Positions 22,491 to 32,520 of a DNA stretch of 64,000 nucleotides are shown piece by piece. The notes below the pieces were generated by a model. That model was not told the DNA's origin. It searched no databases and saw nothing but the letters and a program-made list of their open reading frames with translations. Each line of letters opens with the position of its first letter. Within the stretch, counting starts at the first letter, position 1. Source of the stretch: Erigeron canadensis (taxonomy: Eukaryota > Streptophyta > Magnoliopsida > Asterales > Asteraceae); contig NC_057767.1 in NCBI RefSeq assembly GCF_010389155.1, forward strand, positions 24,129,723 to 24,193,722, given 5' to 3'. The position numbers were made by a program, and so were the translations under genes.

Positions 22491-23070
22491 TCCCTTGAGG
22501 CTGTCAATGAACTTGTGGTAAACTTCGAGCATATCATGCTCTATGCCAGCATTTGTCATATCATTCAAAAGACACTTGAAGCGATTGTAAGTGCCATCCA
22601 GATTCTCATTTGAAAGAGAAAAGAATCCTTCATAGGCACGCTTTAGATCTATCTTTTTAGTAGCAAGAACATCTTCCGTACCATCAAATATGGTACAAAG
22701 ATTGTCTCATACCTTTTTAGCAGAGGAAAGTTTAATGACAGATTTCATAATGTCATCAGGAAGTGTATTGATAATGAGGTTTCTTAATCTAGCATCCAGA
22801 TTAACAAGCCTGCGCTCGTCATCTGTCCATTGTACTTCTGGTTTAATAAGCTCAATGATAATCTCAGGAGCATCAGTAGTGGCTCCTGGTGTCCTGGTGA
22901 CCAGAATCGGTACATATGGACCTTTAGTTAAAATAGTCATTAAGTAAGGTTCAACTCCTACAATGTGCAGAAGCATTCTCTCCTTCCAAGATCCAAAGTC
23001 ATGAGATTCGAATCTTGGAGGAATGGAGACGTACCCAAAGTCTCTGGTACAAAGTAGGGACTGCAGTCAT
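22486..23070 (-). pseudogene. Ty1/copia gag fragment
   Basis: On the minus strand, after a primer-binding site, an ATG near 23070 opens a frame that after a one-base shift continues as a copia Gag: FGYVSIPPRFESHDFG, SWKERMLLHIVGVEPYL, then WTDDERRLVNLDARLRN and LSSAKKV. The conserved Trp after SAKKV is a TGA stop. Beyond it the frame still reads like Gag (DNLCTIFDGTEDVLATKK) to the break at about 22486, where the host LTR resumes. Protease, integrase and reverse transcriptase are absent. It is a dead fragment. Confidence 0.8.
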
Positions 23071-23201
23071 AGAGAGAGATTTTAAGAAAAGAACAGAAAA
23101 ACAGAAAAAGCTTTGGATGTAGAAGAACAGAAGTAAAAAAAATCTTGCAAACTTTTACTCAGATCAAATTCGGTGTATCGAACCACCACTCTGATACCAA
23201 C

Positions 23202-23830
23202 TGAATGTCCCAATTTGCAACGACTAAAACAGATTAAACTAGAGATGTAAGACAAGAAAGTAAACACGTTTAATCATATGTATTTATTAATTAAACAGTG
23301 AATACATGGTCGGTTTACAAAGAAGAAGAAAAAGAAAATACTTGTTAAGTTGTTGAACATACAAAAACTTAACTGTTCTATAATAAATGAAAGAACACAC
23401 AAAGTGACAATTGTAGAACAAAACCAACAAAAGTTGCGGCTAGGTCAAGTGATTCCTTATATAGGCAGAGATGAGAATCACATGACAACCCAATAGATGT
23501 TGACACATGAAGGTTGTCAACCATCTATTGGAGGATGATTTAGATCTGCAGAGTTCTTCTTTCTTCATCTTGTTTGTTTCCCAAAACGGCATGAAAGAGA
23601 AACTCCTTAGTACTAAATCTGTACAAGGTTACATGGCTTCATCTTGATCGTGCACCACGTGTCCTTGGGACCATCCTTCTTATCTTCATTTTCCTGCTCA
23701 TATTTGGCTTACAAAATACAACGGTGAGTCATTGAACTTATCCTTTAACTCGAAGATAATATAGGCCGCTGAGAGCTCGCTGATGAAGTGCCTCGCTGAG
23801 TCTCTCAGCGAATCCATGACTCAACAAACT
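23202..23830 (-). mobile_element. Ty1/copia 5' LTR of the nested fragment
   Basis: On the minus strand the LTR ends GGGACATTCA at 23202 and is followed by TGGTATCAGAGTGG (23199-23186), complementary to the initiator-Met tRNA 3' end. A TATATAAGG box lies at 23463-23455 with the expected transcribed R/U5 part after it. The upstream end is uncertain; it falls somewhere between about 23700 and 23830, because the host LTR flank there is itself rich in palindromic CGCTGAG motifs. Confidence 0.65.
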
Positions 23831-25344
23831 TTTTCTCTAAACTTTTGATTTATTTATATTCAATCATATGGTTTAGTTTCATTTACTTTTAGAAGAATTT
23901 GTTAGTATTGAAGATGAAATGAGTTTTTAATATATGTTGGCTAGATGGACTTTTGTTAAAAGTAAGTATATTGAGATCAAAAGTGTTTGGGCTTGTTTTA
24001 GTTAATGAAATGGACAGTTTTAAGTTCCATTGAACATGTTATTGGTTGTTCTATTGAAAAGACTTATTATAAAATGTCATGGTTTGCGAAAAAAAGGTCA
24101 AAAATGAGTTTTTTTTTGTGTCGATCAGGTAATGCCTCACGCCGCAAGGTTCTGTACAGTTTCACATTTTCATATTTTTGATAACTTTAACACTTAGACT
24201 TTGTTTATAAGGATTAGTACTTGAGACTACGTTGTAATGACATTGTCGGTAACATTGATAGTCAAATAAAATGGACATTTAATCACATATTTGGTCGTGG
24301 CATTATAGGAACGATAGCTAAGTAGTTGTACGTAGGATGCTTGTCATCGTGAGATTTGATCCTCACCATTGGTACTTATATCCTAGGTTTGGATAGACGT
24401 GGAGACTAAATTGCTCATTCACAAGTCTGCTCAAACTTTTAACTCGTCAATCTCTAAGGTGAGTTTATGGCGCCCTTTTTCCTTTTTACTTTGGGCCTGA
24501 AAAGCATGTACTGTTGTATACACGACTACTTTATAAATGATTTGTCTTTGTCTATGTCATGTGATTTGGCTACTTAAATCACTTGCCTTATGTTTGCCAT
24601 GTTGACGGCTGTCTGAAAATGTGTATACATGTCTTATGAAATTTTGTTCTATGTGACTTAGACTTGTCATGTTGTCGGCTGACTAAATGTTTATGTGTTT
24701 GACAGACTAAAATGTTCCCATTATGTAGTTATTACCATTATGAGATCCTAATGGTTGTCTTGTCAGATTTTGTTCCTGACTGTCATGGTTCTGGTCTGCA
24801 CCCCACTTTAGACAGGAATTCCTGTGCGAGGCATATTAGTCATATTGTCAGACTTAGGTCTCTGTCATTATATATTGTCGGATTTTGCTCCCGGCTGTCT
24901 TGTCTTAAATAACTACATGTCATTGTGTATTCTCAATGACGACTAAACTTTGGTCAAACATACTGTAAACTCACCAACTATTTCGATAGTTGATCCTCTC
25001 AAATTTCATGCTTTTCAGGTAACCAACAGTAAGTCTTGGATCATCTTGGCATTATAGGGCCATTCTTTTGATTTTGGACGTATAATTAGCGTCAAACATT
25101 GGAGGACTATTATGTTCTTAGTTCTAATTGTACTAGACGGTCCAAATACTTATCTTGTATTAAGTGGACCCAATTCCATATATGGATGACTTGTATCTGT
25201 ATTCTGGGGTCCACATTTGAATGATTGTACTTGTATTAGACTTGTATTTGGTATTAAATGGATGTAATTTCTATTAGCCTATGGTTAGTACGCAATTAGT
25301 TTGTTAACCCTGTATTTCCGCTACAACGGGGTGTGACAACTTGT

Positions 25345-25690
25345 TACCATAAATTTATTATCCGCTTTTATCCGTACATGAACTCTTTCAACGAAAATGA
25401 TGATGAAACTAGTATTTTTACCTTACTATCTTGAGATGTGGCATCATCATAATCCTTTTTTGTACATAAAACAATGTGAAGAGATACAGACTAAACATAG
25501 AGAGGAAGCAAAATTTAAATTATAATTATCATTCGAAATTACAATATGTGCCGTTACGCATGCAAAGCACAACACGCCACATCTTAATTCCAGTTTCAAG
25601 TTTTCTTCTCAACTCTAACTCCTTTTTTCGCAGCTGTTCCTCTAATCTTGCAACCTAAATCCGCAATTTTCTCAGATTATTATGTTTAAA
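25345..25690 (-). pseudogene. REN1: REN1 fragment with exon 20 and exon 18 remnants
   Basis: Same orientation as the full-length REN1. It contains the exon 20 neighbourhood (25410-25470), then jumps to exon 18 (about 25585-25655: ...GCAGCTGTTCCTCTAATCTTGC) with the sequence between deleted. The homopolymer in exon 18 has six T here, against four in the full-length gene and three in the left-arm copy. It is non-coding as it stands. Confidence 0.75.
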
Positions 25691-25794
25691 TTATAGGAAG
25701 TGATATATATTCACAACAAAATTTTGCCATTTATAATAATTACACGCATTTACTGCATAGTGTTGTAGATGGCAGATTTGGGTTGTAAATAATA

Positions 25795-25990
25795 CCAATG
25801 TATTACTCAAGATAATAATCTTGGTTACATTAGTATTGGTGTTTCACCCAAATTATGAAAAGATTTGGACTATAGGAAAACTGTATATGATTAAATAAAT
25901 ATTACTCAAGATAATAATCTTCGTTACATTGGTATTAGTGTTTCACTCAAATTATGAAAAGATTTGGACTATAAATATGGGAAAACTGTA
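25795..25990 (+). repeat. ~110-bp tandem duplication upstream of the right Vps62-like gene
   Basis: The stretch from GTTACATT(A/G)GTATT(G/A)GTG to GATTTGGACTAT..GGAAAACTGTAT appears twice in a row. The left copy of the gene has only one such unit (near 18600-18690, reverse complement). The second unit is about 110 bp ahead of the start codon, so it may alter promoter spacing. Confidence 0.75.
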
Positions 25991-26114
25991 TGGGGATGAT
26001 ATACGTATTGCGGCTGTACCCATCTTATATATAGATATCCAAACCTAATTAACTGTCGATTCGCAGGGGGAATAGAAAAAACAAAACATAAGTAAGCAAG
26101 AGTTGAAGGAAACG

Positions 26115-27926
26115 ATGATAAGTGGAGATAAACGGGTTCCAACACTAAAAGATACGTATTCACTTCCCCGCCCTCTTCCTCAATGGCCTTCTTCTCCTCA
26201 AGGTACTTTTTTATTTATTCATTCATTCTTAGTGATTATATATGTTTTAGGTTGTTTGTACTTGAAAATTTTGTTTTTTTTATACTAGATTAGTAAAGTT
26301 TGTATTTATATGTTTATTGGATACTATTGTATCATACTCAATGCTTAATTAATAGAAATTCATCCAAATTCGTATTTGTATTTTTATCGATTTTTGTTTG
26401 TTATATGTTGTGCAGCAGCAGCAGCAGGAGGTCAAAAAGGTGGTTTCGCAACTGGAATAATAAACATCGGAGAATTAGAGATTGCCATGGTTAAAAAGTT
26501 TGAAGGTATATGTTCTATCTTCCCACCTGGTATTTGGACTAACAGTGGTATGTCATTTTTTAAACCCGTGTCTGTACCCGATGGCTTCCACATCTTTGGT
26601 CACTTTTCTCAGCCATTAGATCAAAAACAACTTTCAACCGGCTACCTTCTTGTTGCCCGAGAGGCTGCTTCCAGAAAGACCTCTAATGATCCTCCTCTAA
26701 GCTTTCCAGTGACTTTTGGTTATTGCTGGAGTACCTCGTCTTGTTACTTGTGGAAGCCATGCCCTCCTTGTGGTTATCAAGCTATGGGATACGTAGTTAC
26801 CACTTCTGCAGATAGGCCTCCACGTGATACTGTTGTTTGTGTTCGAGACGATCTTGTTTTACCTTTAGAAATTGAGGATTATGAGCCGTTTGATTTTGCC
26901 AGCGGCAAAGTTTCTGTTATGAGCTCTGTTATAGGTGCTAATATCGGACATATTTTTGCCAATGATAAGGTGCTCACTGTCCGTTGCTTGAGAAATTTGA
27001 ACCACACGAATGTTTTTGAAGCAATGCCAAACCTAGAGCAAGTGGAGGCGCTAATTAAGCATTACGGGCCCACGGTTTACTTCCATCCAGATGAGGTTTA
27101 CTTACCATCATCTGTGCCCTGGTTTATCAACAAAGGATACTCACTCGATTCACAAACGGGCGGTGACTTTTGCTTCGACGATGACGTCATGCGTGGTGCT
27201 AATCTTGAAGACGCGAAGCTTTATGCTTATGTTAAACCAGCTTTAGGTGGTATTTTTACCGACATTGATATGTGGATCTTTTTCCCCGCTCAAGGACTCG
27301 AAAGATTTACAGCACTGATGTTATTTAACGCCGAGCTTCGTAAGATAGATCAACATGTGGGTCATTGGGAGCATTTCACGCTCCGGATAAACAACTTTGA
27401 CGGTCAACTCTGGCGGGTGTATTTCTCAGGGCATAATGGCAGCGGGGAATGGGTTGACGTTGGTAATTTGGAGTATACCCAGGGAACAAACAAACCGATT
27501 GTTTATTCATCCAAATCGTGTCATAAAACTTTCCCGAACGCTGGGAAACACATCCAAGGGTACACGAAGCTTGGGATAGGGATAGGAATGGAGTTAGATG
27601 CTGAAAAAAGTGACCGGTTTATAGATTCAAGCAAAAAGTATCAGATTATTGCGGCTGGATATCTCGGTGGTGTTGTGGCAGAACCAGAGTGGTTGAAGAA
27701 TATGCAGGAATGCAGGCCGGAGAGGGTCTTTTATAGCGGGCGAGCTAAGCTGGAAAAGATAATAGAAAAGATGCCGCGTTTCATCCAGCCGTTGATTCAT
27801 CGCTTACCACTAGAGCTTTATGATGAGGTGCGGCACCCGCGGCCCACACAGCCGACGGAACCTGGTATGGGGATGAAAGATGGCAATCTCTACATTTGCA
27901 TAGATGGTAGCGTTTATAGTCTATAG
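26115..27926 (+). CDS. Vps62-like (DUF946) protein, right copy
   Basis: Two exons, 26115-26202 and 26416-27926, give an uninterrupted 532-residue protein (splice CAAG|GTAC and TGCAG|CAG; total 1599 nt including stop). The first in-frame ATG reads MISGDKRVPTLKD. The N-terminal proline-rich stretch (LPRPLPQWPSSPQ) leads into DUF946, with MVKKFEGICSIFPPGIW, FHIFGHFSQP, YGPTVYFHPDEVYLPSSVPW, YTKLGIGIGMELD and a C-terminal GDGxLYIC-like end. No signal peptide or membrane span is evident. The family is plant-wide and named after yeast Vps62; its molecular role is not established. Compared with the left copy it is highly similar except around residues 100-140. The start is intact here, so this is the copy more likely to be functional. 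Confidence 0.85.
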
Positions 27927-28212
27927 GCAGCTTTGTTTATAGTCTTTTTTCTACTATCACATCAAGGAAAAAGACAGACAAGGAAATCTCATGTTCTGTT
28001 ATGCTAAAGTGCTGCGATCGAGTTTATGTTTGTTTTGTTCTTTCTTTTAAGCTATAGATTTGCTAACAGAAAAAAGTACTCGTATTAATTGTGTTTGCTT
28101 ATTATGTAAAAGTTCACGATTTTAGTTATGTGTTTGCTTGTTCTTTCTTTTTTTCTCCAGCCTATTGTCATCCATAAAATATATGCCATTTTCGAGTGAT
28201 CAATTCATCCCA

Positions 28213-28282
28213 TTTTTAAGTATGAAGACTTTTTGTCTACTTAAAAACAGTATGAAGACTTTTTGTCTACTTAAAAAGTATG
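28213..28282. repeat. ~33-bp tandem repeat downstream of the Vps62-like gene
   Basis: Two units of AGTATGAAGACTTTTTGTCTACTTAAAAA in a row, followed by a partial third. The left arm has one diverged unit. Confidence 0.8.
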
Positions 28283-29047
28283 AAATCTCATCACTTAGGA
28301 TGATACCTTGATCAGCCAAATATAAGGATCTAGAAAAAGCGTCCAAAGGATATAAGTTAGTGCCTTGGAACTGCGAGATAGATCAAGCTGATCATGTAGA
28401 CGTAATTTACAAATGAAACCGATCTTTTCCCTGTTATAAAAGAAAAACATTGTCTTTTAAGGTCAGTTGTTTCCTTTGATTGATATTGTTTATATCCATA
28501 CATGAAATCTTTCAATGAAAATGATGATGATACTAGTATTTTACCGTACTATCCTGAGACCTGAGATGTAGTATCATTATAATCTTTTCTGTACATAAAA
28601 CGATGTGAAGAGATACAAATTAGACATGAAGAGAAAGAACTATCAAGAAGAGAATTGTTGGAGAAAGATAAGCAAATAGAAGAGAACAAATCAATTTTGC
28701 CGGCAATATACATATGTGTTGCATATATACCTGTATGTGAATCTACGGTAGTTGAAGGTTGCTGGATGTTATCAGTTAGATTGGAATGGGCATAGCTAGG
28801 AACATGTATTTGATGTGTCATATCGGCTTTACTCTATGCTTTTGCTAACTTTGTATATTATCATCTTCATACCCTCCCACATTCTCAAATGCTTTGGTTG
28901 TGGAATGGTCACTAATTTGATTACTGATCTGACATGAGAACATAATCTAACGGGACCAGGTTTCTGCATTGACAGATCAAACACAATATTGAAGTTGATG
29001 TCAACAGCAGTACATAAAAACCATCAGTTAAATTGTCTTTGAAGATA

Positions 29048-30316
29048 GGGCTAATTACTTGGAAAGTCATTCAACTTGTCACTAAAACCTTTTCTGGGGC
29101 TTGAACAAAAAAAAGTTCTATTTGAATCAATAAAAACGGCTAAAATGACTATTATGGGACCGCGACCTGATTATACTTATGTGGACAAACATTTGCCGGT
29201 TACACCCTAAAAAAAATTTCACATGTACATCATCACTTTTAAAATGCAAAAATTCCAGATCTGTACCAACATTCATCATCATCTTAATATATAAACACCA
29301 GATATATAGCCTAAACAAACAATCAAACAAATACATCTAACCCTAAACAAACAGCAACATCCGCTAGGAAAGAAAAACGTATAACAATAACTTTGAAGAT
29401 TTGCCAATCTATTAACAACATCATTAGACAAAAGATGGAAAAAACCACCGCCACCACCATGGATGAACAGCAGCCGCAAATCCATCGCCGATGAACAGAA
29501 GCCGCAAATCCATCGCCGATGAACAGCAGCCGCAACCGAATATAACCGGCAAGCTATATCTTGTTATAACGACAGTCTCGATCTGGATTTTTTTGTGGTT
29601 ATATGCGGTTGAAGATCCGTCGGATTAGATTGATGGTGTTGATATTCAAAAGTATAACTGATCTGATGGATTGCTATTTTTCAATGGATTTGATTGATAA
29701 TATAATTAGAAGTATAACTGATCTGATGGTGACTCTGTTTTGATGCCTTGTCCACGCCCCGCACGAATACTAACTCTCTTTTTCTTCTACCGACGAAACT
29801 CTTTATTCAATTTAATCCCCACTTCTCAATAATGATAATAATATATGGTGGGTGTTTCCAATGATTATGGTGGTGGTTACGATGGATTTTTCAAAGCTTA
29901 ATATGATATGTGTATGTAATTGCCCTTATTTTTAGTGTTGAGGAAGGAGAAAGATTAAAAGAAAAAAAGGAAATAGATCTGTGATTGTAATTTGGAGCAG
30001 ACAAATAGGCGACCAAAAACAAGGAAAAGGTTTAAGTCATAAGTGTGTTTGATCTTGTTTGGAACATATATGTATATAATAAAACGTTAGTGGGAACTGA
30101 TGTGGAATTGTTTTTAAAAGAAAATGACATGGAAATTACATGTAATTAATAAATGAAATAAAAATAACTTTTAAAATTATTTTTGACTGGCTACTTACTT
30201 GCGACCTCATAATAGTCATTTTAGCCGGTTTTCTTGATTCAAATAGAACTTTTTTTTATTCGAGCCACAGAAAAGATTTCAGTGACAAGTTGAGTGACTT
30301 TTCAAGTAATTAGCCC
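29048..30316. mobile_element. Non-autonomous Mutator-like element with 9-bp target duplication
   Basis: The ends are long inverted repeats of more than 100 bp, starting GGGCTAATTACTTG on the left and as the reverse complement on the right. TTGAAGATA flanks it exactly on both sides (29039-29047 and 30317-30325), a 9-bp target duplication diagnostic of MULEs. Length is 1269 bp. No transposase was found. Inside, 29455-29535 has a two- to three-fold ~33-bp repeat (GAACAG(C/A)AGCCGCAAATCC). The interior could include captured host sequence, but no gene was recognised. It is absent from the left arm, so it is younger than the inverted duplication. Confidence 0.88.
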
Positions 30317-30362
30317 TTGAAGATAAACTCATGAAAATTTTGGAAATTACAAGAATCTAAAG

Positions 30363-30688
30363 GGGTGTTTGGTTACGAAAAACAATCCTTGTTTTCCATT
30401 TTTGTTTTCCAAAAAAACATAAAAAACAGAAAACAAGATCTAATCATAGTTTTATAAGAATGTTTTCCAAGAAAACAAAAACAAATCTTTTCACTTTCTA
30501 TAGAAAACTTGAAAATATCTTTTTCTTATAGTCCATTTTCCATTTTGGTTTTCCATTTGATTCCTCCCCCTCCCCTCATGTTTTTTAGTTTTCTAATTAT
30601 AATACGTTTTCAAAAGTAAAAACCCTTTCCATTTTCTTAAATATTAAAAATTAAAACTTAAAAACTTTTTTAACAACCAAACGGGTCC
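30363..30688. mobile_element. Tourist-like MITE, right-arm copy
   Basis: Same insertion as 14893-15266, in inverted orientation: GGGTGTTTGGTTACGAAAAA at one end and the complement of GGACCCGTTTGGTTGTTAAA at the other. It is shorter by internal deletions. Because both arms share it at the same REN1 intron 14 site, it predates their inversion. Confidence 0.75.
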
Positions 30689-30999
30689 TATTTTTCACGT
30701 TTTCCATATAACTGTCTTCATCACCACCGGTCTGACTAGAGGCTGATGCATGTTCAGAATCTTCATTAGAACCCTCTCATGAATAATCTTCGTATTCACT
30801 AAGTTCGATCTTCACGCTCACTTCCAAGTTCATATACAAGGACGGAGGCAGCATGGGGGCAGTGAGGTCAGGCGTCTCAATCCAATTTTAGTACGATATA
30901 ATTTTTCAGAATCTAAATGGTATATTTGTTTTTTTTATTCTTTTTTGTGAGTAAGAAAAAATAAGTAGGAAATAGATACAAATGTTGGAAGTTATTGGT

Positions 31000-32046
31000 C
31001 AACGAAACATTATTTTTGAGATAGCAAAGTAAATTAACTAAATTACGATTATTGTAAGAATATAACAAAAAATATATTAAAGTCGTACGTAATATAAATT
31101 AATTAAGAAGCTATTTGAGCATTTGGTTATAAGATTGCAATTGTTATCTTGCTTAGTCATTGTCTTAACCAAAAATTACTTGTGTAACAATTGTAGCTAA
31201 GTTTTATACTTGTACAAAGTAAAGCTTGCAAAACAGGGGTGATTAGGCCGAATTTTACAAAAGAAATGACATGATTTTATAAAGAGATGATAAGATAATA
31301 ATCACTAGCACAAACTATGACATAGGCTCGATCACTTGACATAGGCCATGGACTTTCTTGATTATCCATTGACCCTGGTCAAGTAAGTAGAGAATGATTG
31401 TCAAAATGGTTAGAATCAAATGAAAAAGGAAATGAAAAAAATAAAAGAGGCCAAATATATGCTTACGTGAATTTTGTTATAACTAGTTGCGTCACCCGGA
31501 TGTTGCCCTGGGAGACATAATTTGAAATAAACAAATCGGAAGATTGGAAAACTGAATCCACTCCTCTAAGGTACCCGTTACCAATGAAGTCTAGACCCAT
31601 ATGTGAAGTTTAAATACGTGGGTTCGATCCTTTGGGGTGCCCAGATCATGTGAGGATTAAGATGAAAGTATTTTACCGGCATCATATGGATCATACAGGG
31701 TGGGTCGATGGGTATCCAATTGTGGTACCGGGGCTAGGGTTCCCCCATTACCTTTTTTTAGTCCAAGTTTCATTCCAAGGTCATCAAACATAAAAGTATA
31801 AACGATCAACTAAAAAAGATAATAGTAGAAATCATCAATTCAAAAACAAACACTTTTGATCTATTTGCTTTTCGTTGATGCACCAGTTGCGAAATTGCTA
31901 CATGTATTTTCAAAGTTCCGAATTTTTGGCAACTAAACGAAACTACGCAAGACCATCCATTTCATTCGTTGTTAATTTTTTACCTCCCTTCTATTATGTG
32001 TCGTCGTATTTACAAAAAGTTAATAATGATGTTTGAACCTGAAAAC
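31000..32046. other. Gene-free stretch with a Helitron-like 3' end near 31483
   Basis: On the minus strand an imperfect GC-rich hairpin (about 31511-31494) is followed by GACGCAA and CTAG (31483-31486), then T, a candidate Helitron 3' end. A GGTTCGATCC box near 31622 resembles a polymerase III B box, but no matching A box or SINE tail was seen. No gene is present. Confidence 0.4.
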
Positions 32047-32499
32047 TGTTATGAATCTTATGATTATTATTGTTATTATTAAGTAATCGGATGATTTATT
32101 ATTAATAGAAACAAAGAGAATATGAATACTAGATTCTAAGACAGAATCCACAACCGGATTCTATACAACGAATGATTATACTTTGAGACACTAATCAAAA
32201 ACTTAATCAAAGATACAGAGACATATACGAATATTATTGTCACAAACCCTAAACTGGGTTATGACCACTATTTATACACAGACAGAAACAACTATTGACC
32301 CCTTAGCCCTCCTTCTTCCTCACTTGTCAAAAGCAGTCCCTCTAACTTTCAGACTTTGTAAAAAATGAATCTCCAGTCCTTGCAGATTCAACCTTTTATA
32401 AAAACCTGCACAAGAATACTAATCACATTTGTTAGACAAATTATATAACTAAAACATTTAAGTATACAAGATTGAAAAAACCCTTATTCATTTTTAACA
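32047..32499 (-). mobile_element. Ty1/copia 3' LTR
   Basis: On the minus strand the LTR begins TGTTAAAAATG immediately after the polypurine tract TTGAGGGGGAA (32510-32500) and probably ends CATAACA at 32047, giving TGTTA...TAACA ends and about 453 bp. A TATAAATA box lies near 32272. It directly follows the copia coding remnant. Confidence 0.75.
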
Positions 32500-32520
32500 T
32501 TCCCCCTCAATCTTGATACT

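Larger units (their letters stand above)
21378..25338 (+). mobile_element. Ty3/gypsy solo LTR interrupted by a copia fragment
   Basis: It starts TGTAACATTCACG and ends GGGGTGTGACA, like the other gypsy LTRs here. Near its right end it shares their landmarks (AGGTGAGTTT near 24458; AACTCACCAAC then a CTTTTCAGGT-type stretch near 24970-25020). Removing the ~1.34-kb copia insertion leaves about 2.6 kb, close to the 2.48- and 2.55-kb LTRs elsewhere in the window. No internal gypsy coding sequence adjoins either end, so a solo LTR is likely. The left boundary is approximate: no matching 5-bp target duplication was found (right flank ACTTG; a similar ACTTG lies seven bases before the assigned start). 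Confidence 0.6.
28330..30870 (-). pseudogene. REN1: REN1 exon fragments (right arm, minus strand), split by a MULE
   Basis: In the same orientation as the full-length gene: 28350-28440 matches exon 21, 28545-28600 the small exon 20 with its 5' intron, 28735-28985 the 3' and 5' parts of exon 15 with an internal deletion, and 30700-30860 exon 14 (with a stop where the gene has a Ser codon in YSSEGSNE). A MULE occupies the intron 14 remnant (29048-30316), and next to it lies the Tourist-like MITE shared with the left arm. No continuous frame remains. Confidence 0.8.
25790..30990 (-). repeat. Right arm of the large inverted duplication
   Basis: Inverted counterpart of 14560-18700. It carries the better-preserved Vps62-like gene, REN1 fragments including exons 15 and 14, the shared Tourist-like MITE, and a MULE absent from the left arm. 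Its promoter-side edge has an extra ~110-bp tandem duplication (25795-25990) present as a single copy on the left. Confidence 0.8.

Noticed and set aside
24305..24390. tRNA-like sequence (AGCTAAGTAGT ... GAGATTTGATCCTC) inside the gypsy LTR
   Set aside because: Does not fold into a tRNA; at most a decayed SINE head.
31600..31745. SINE suggested by a GGTTCGATCC B box
   Set aside because: No A box at the right distance, no tail and no target duplication.
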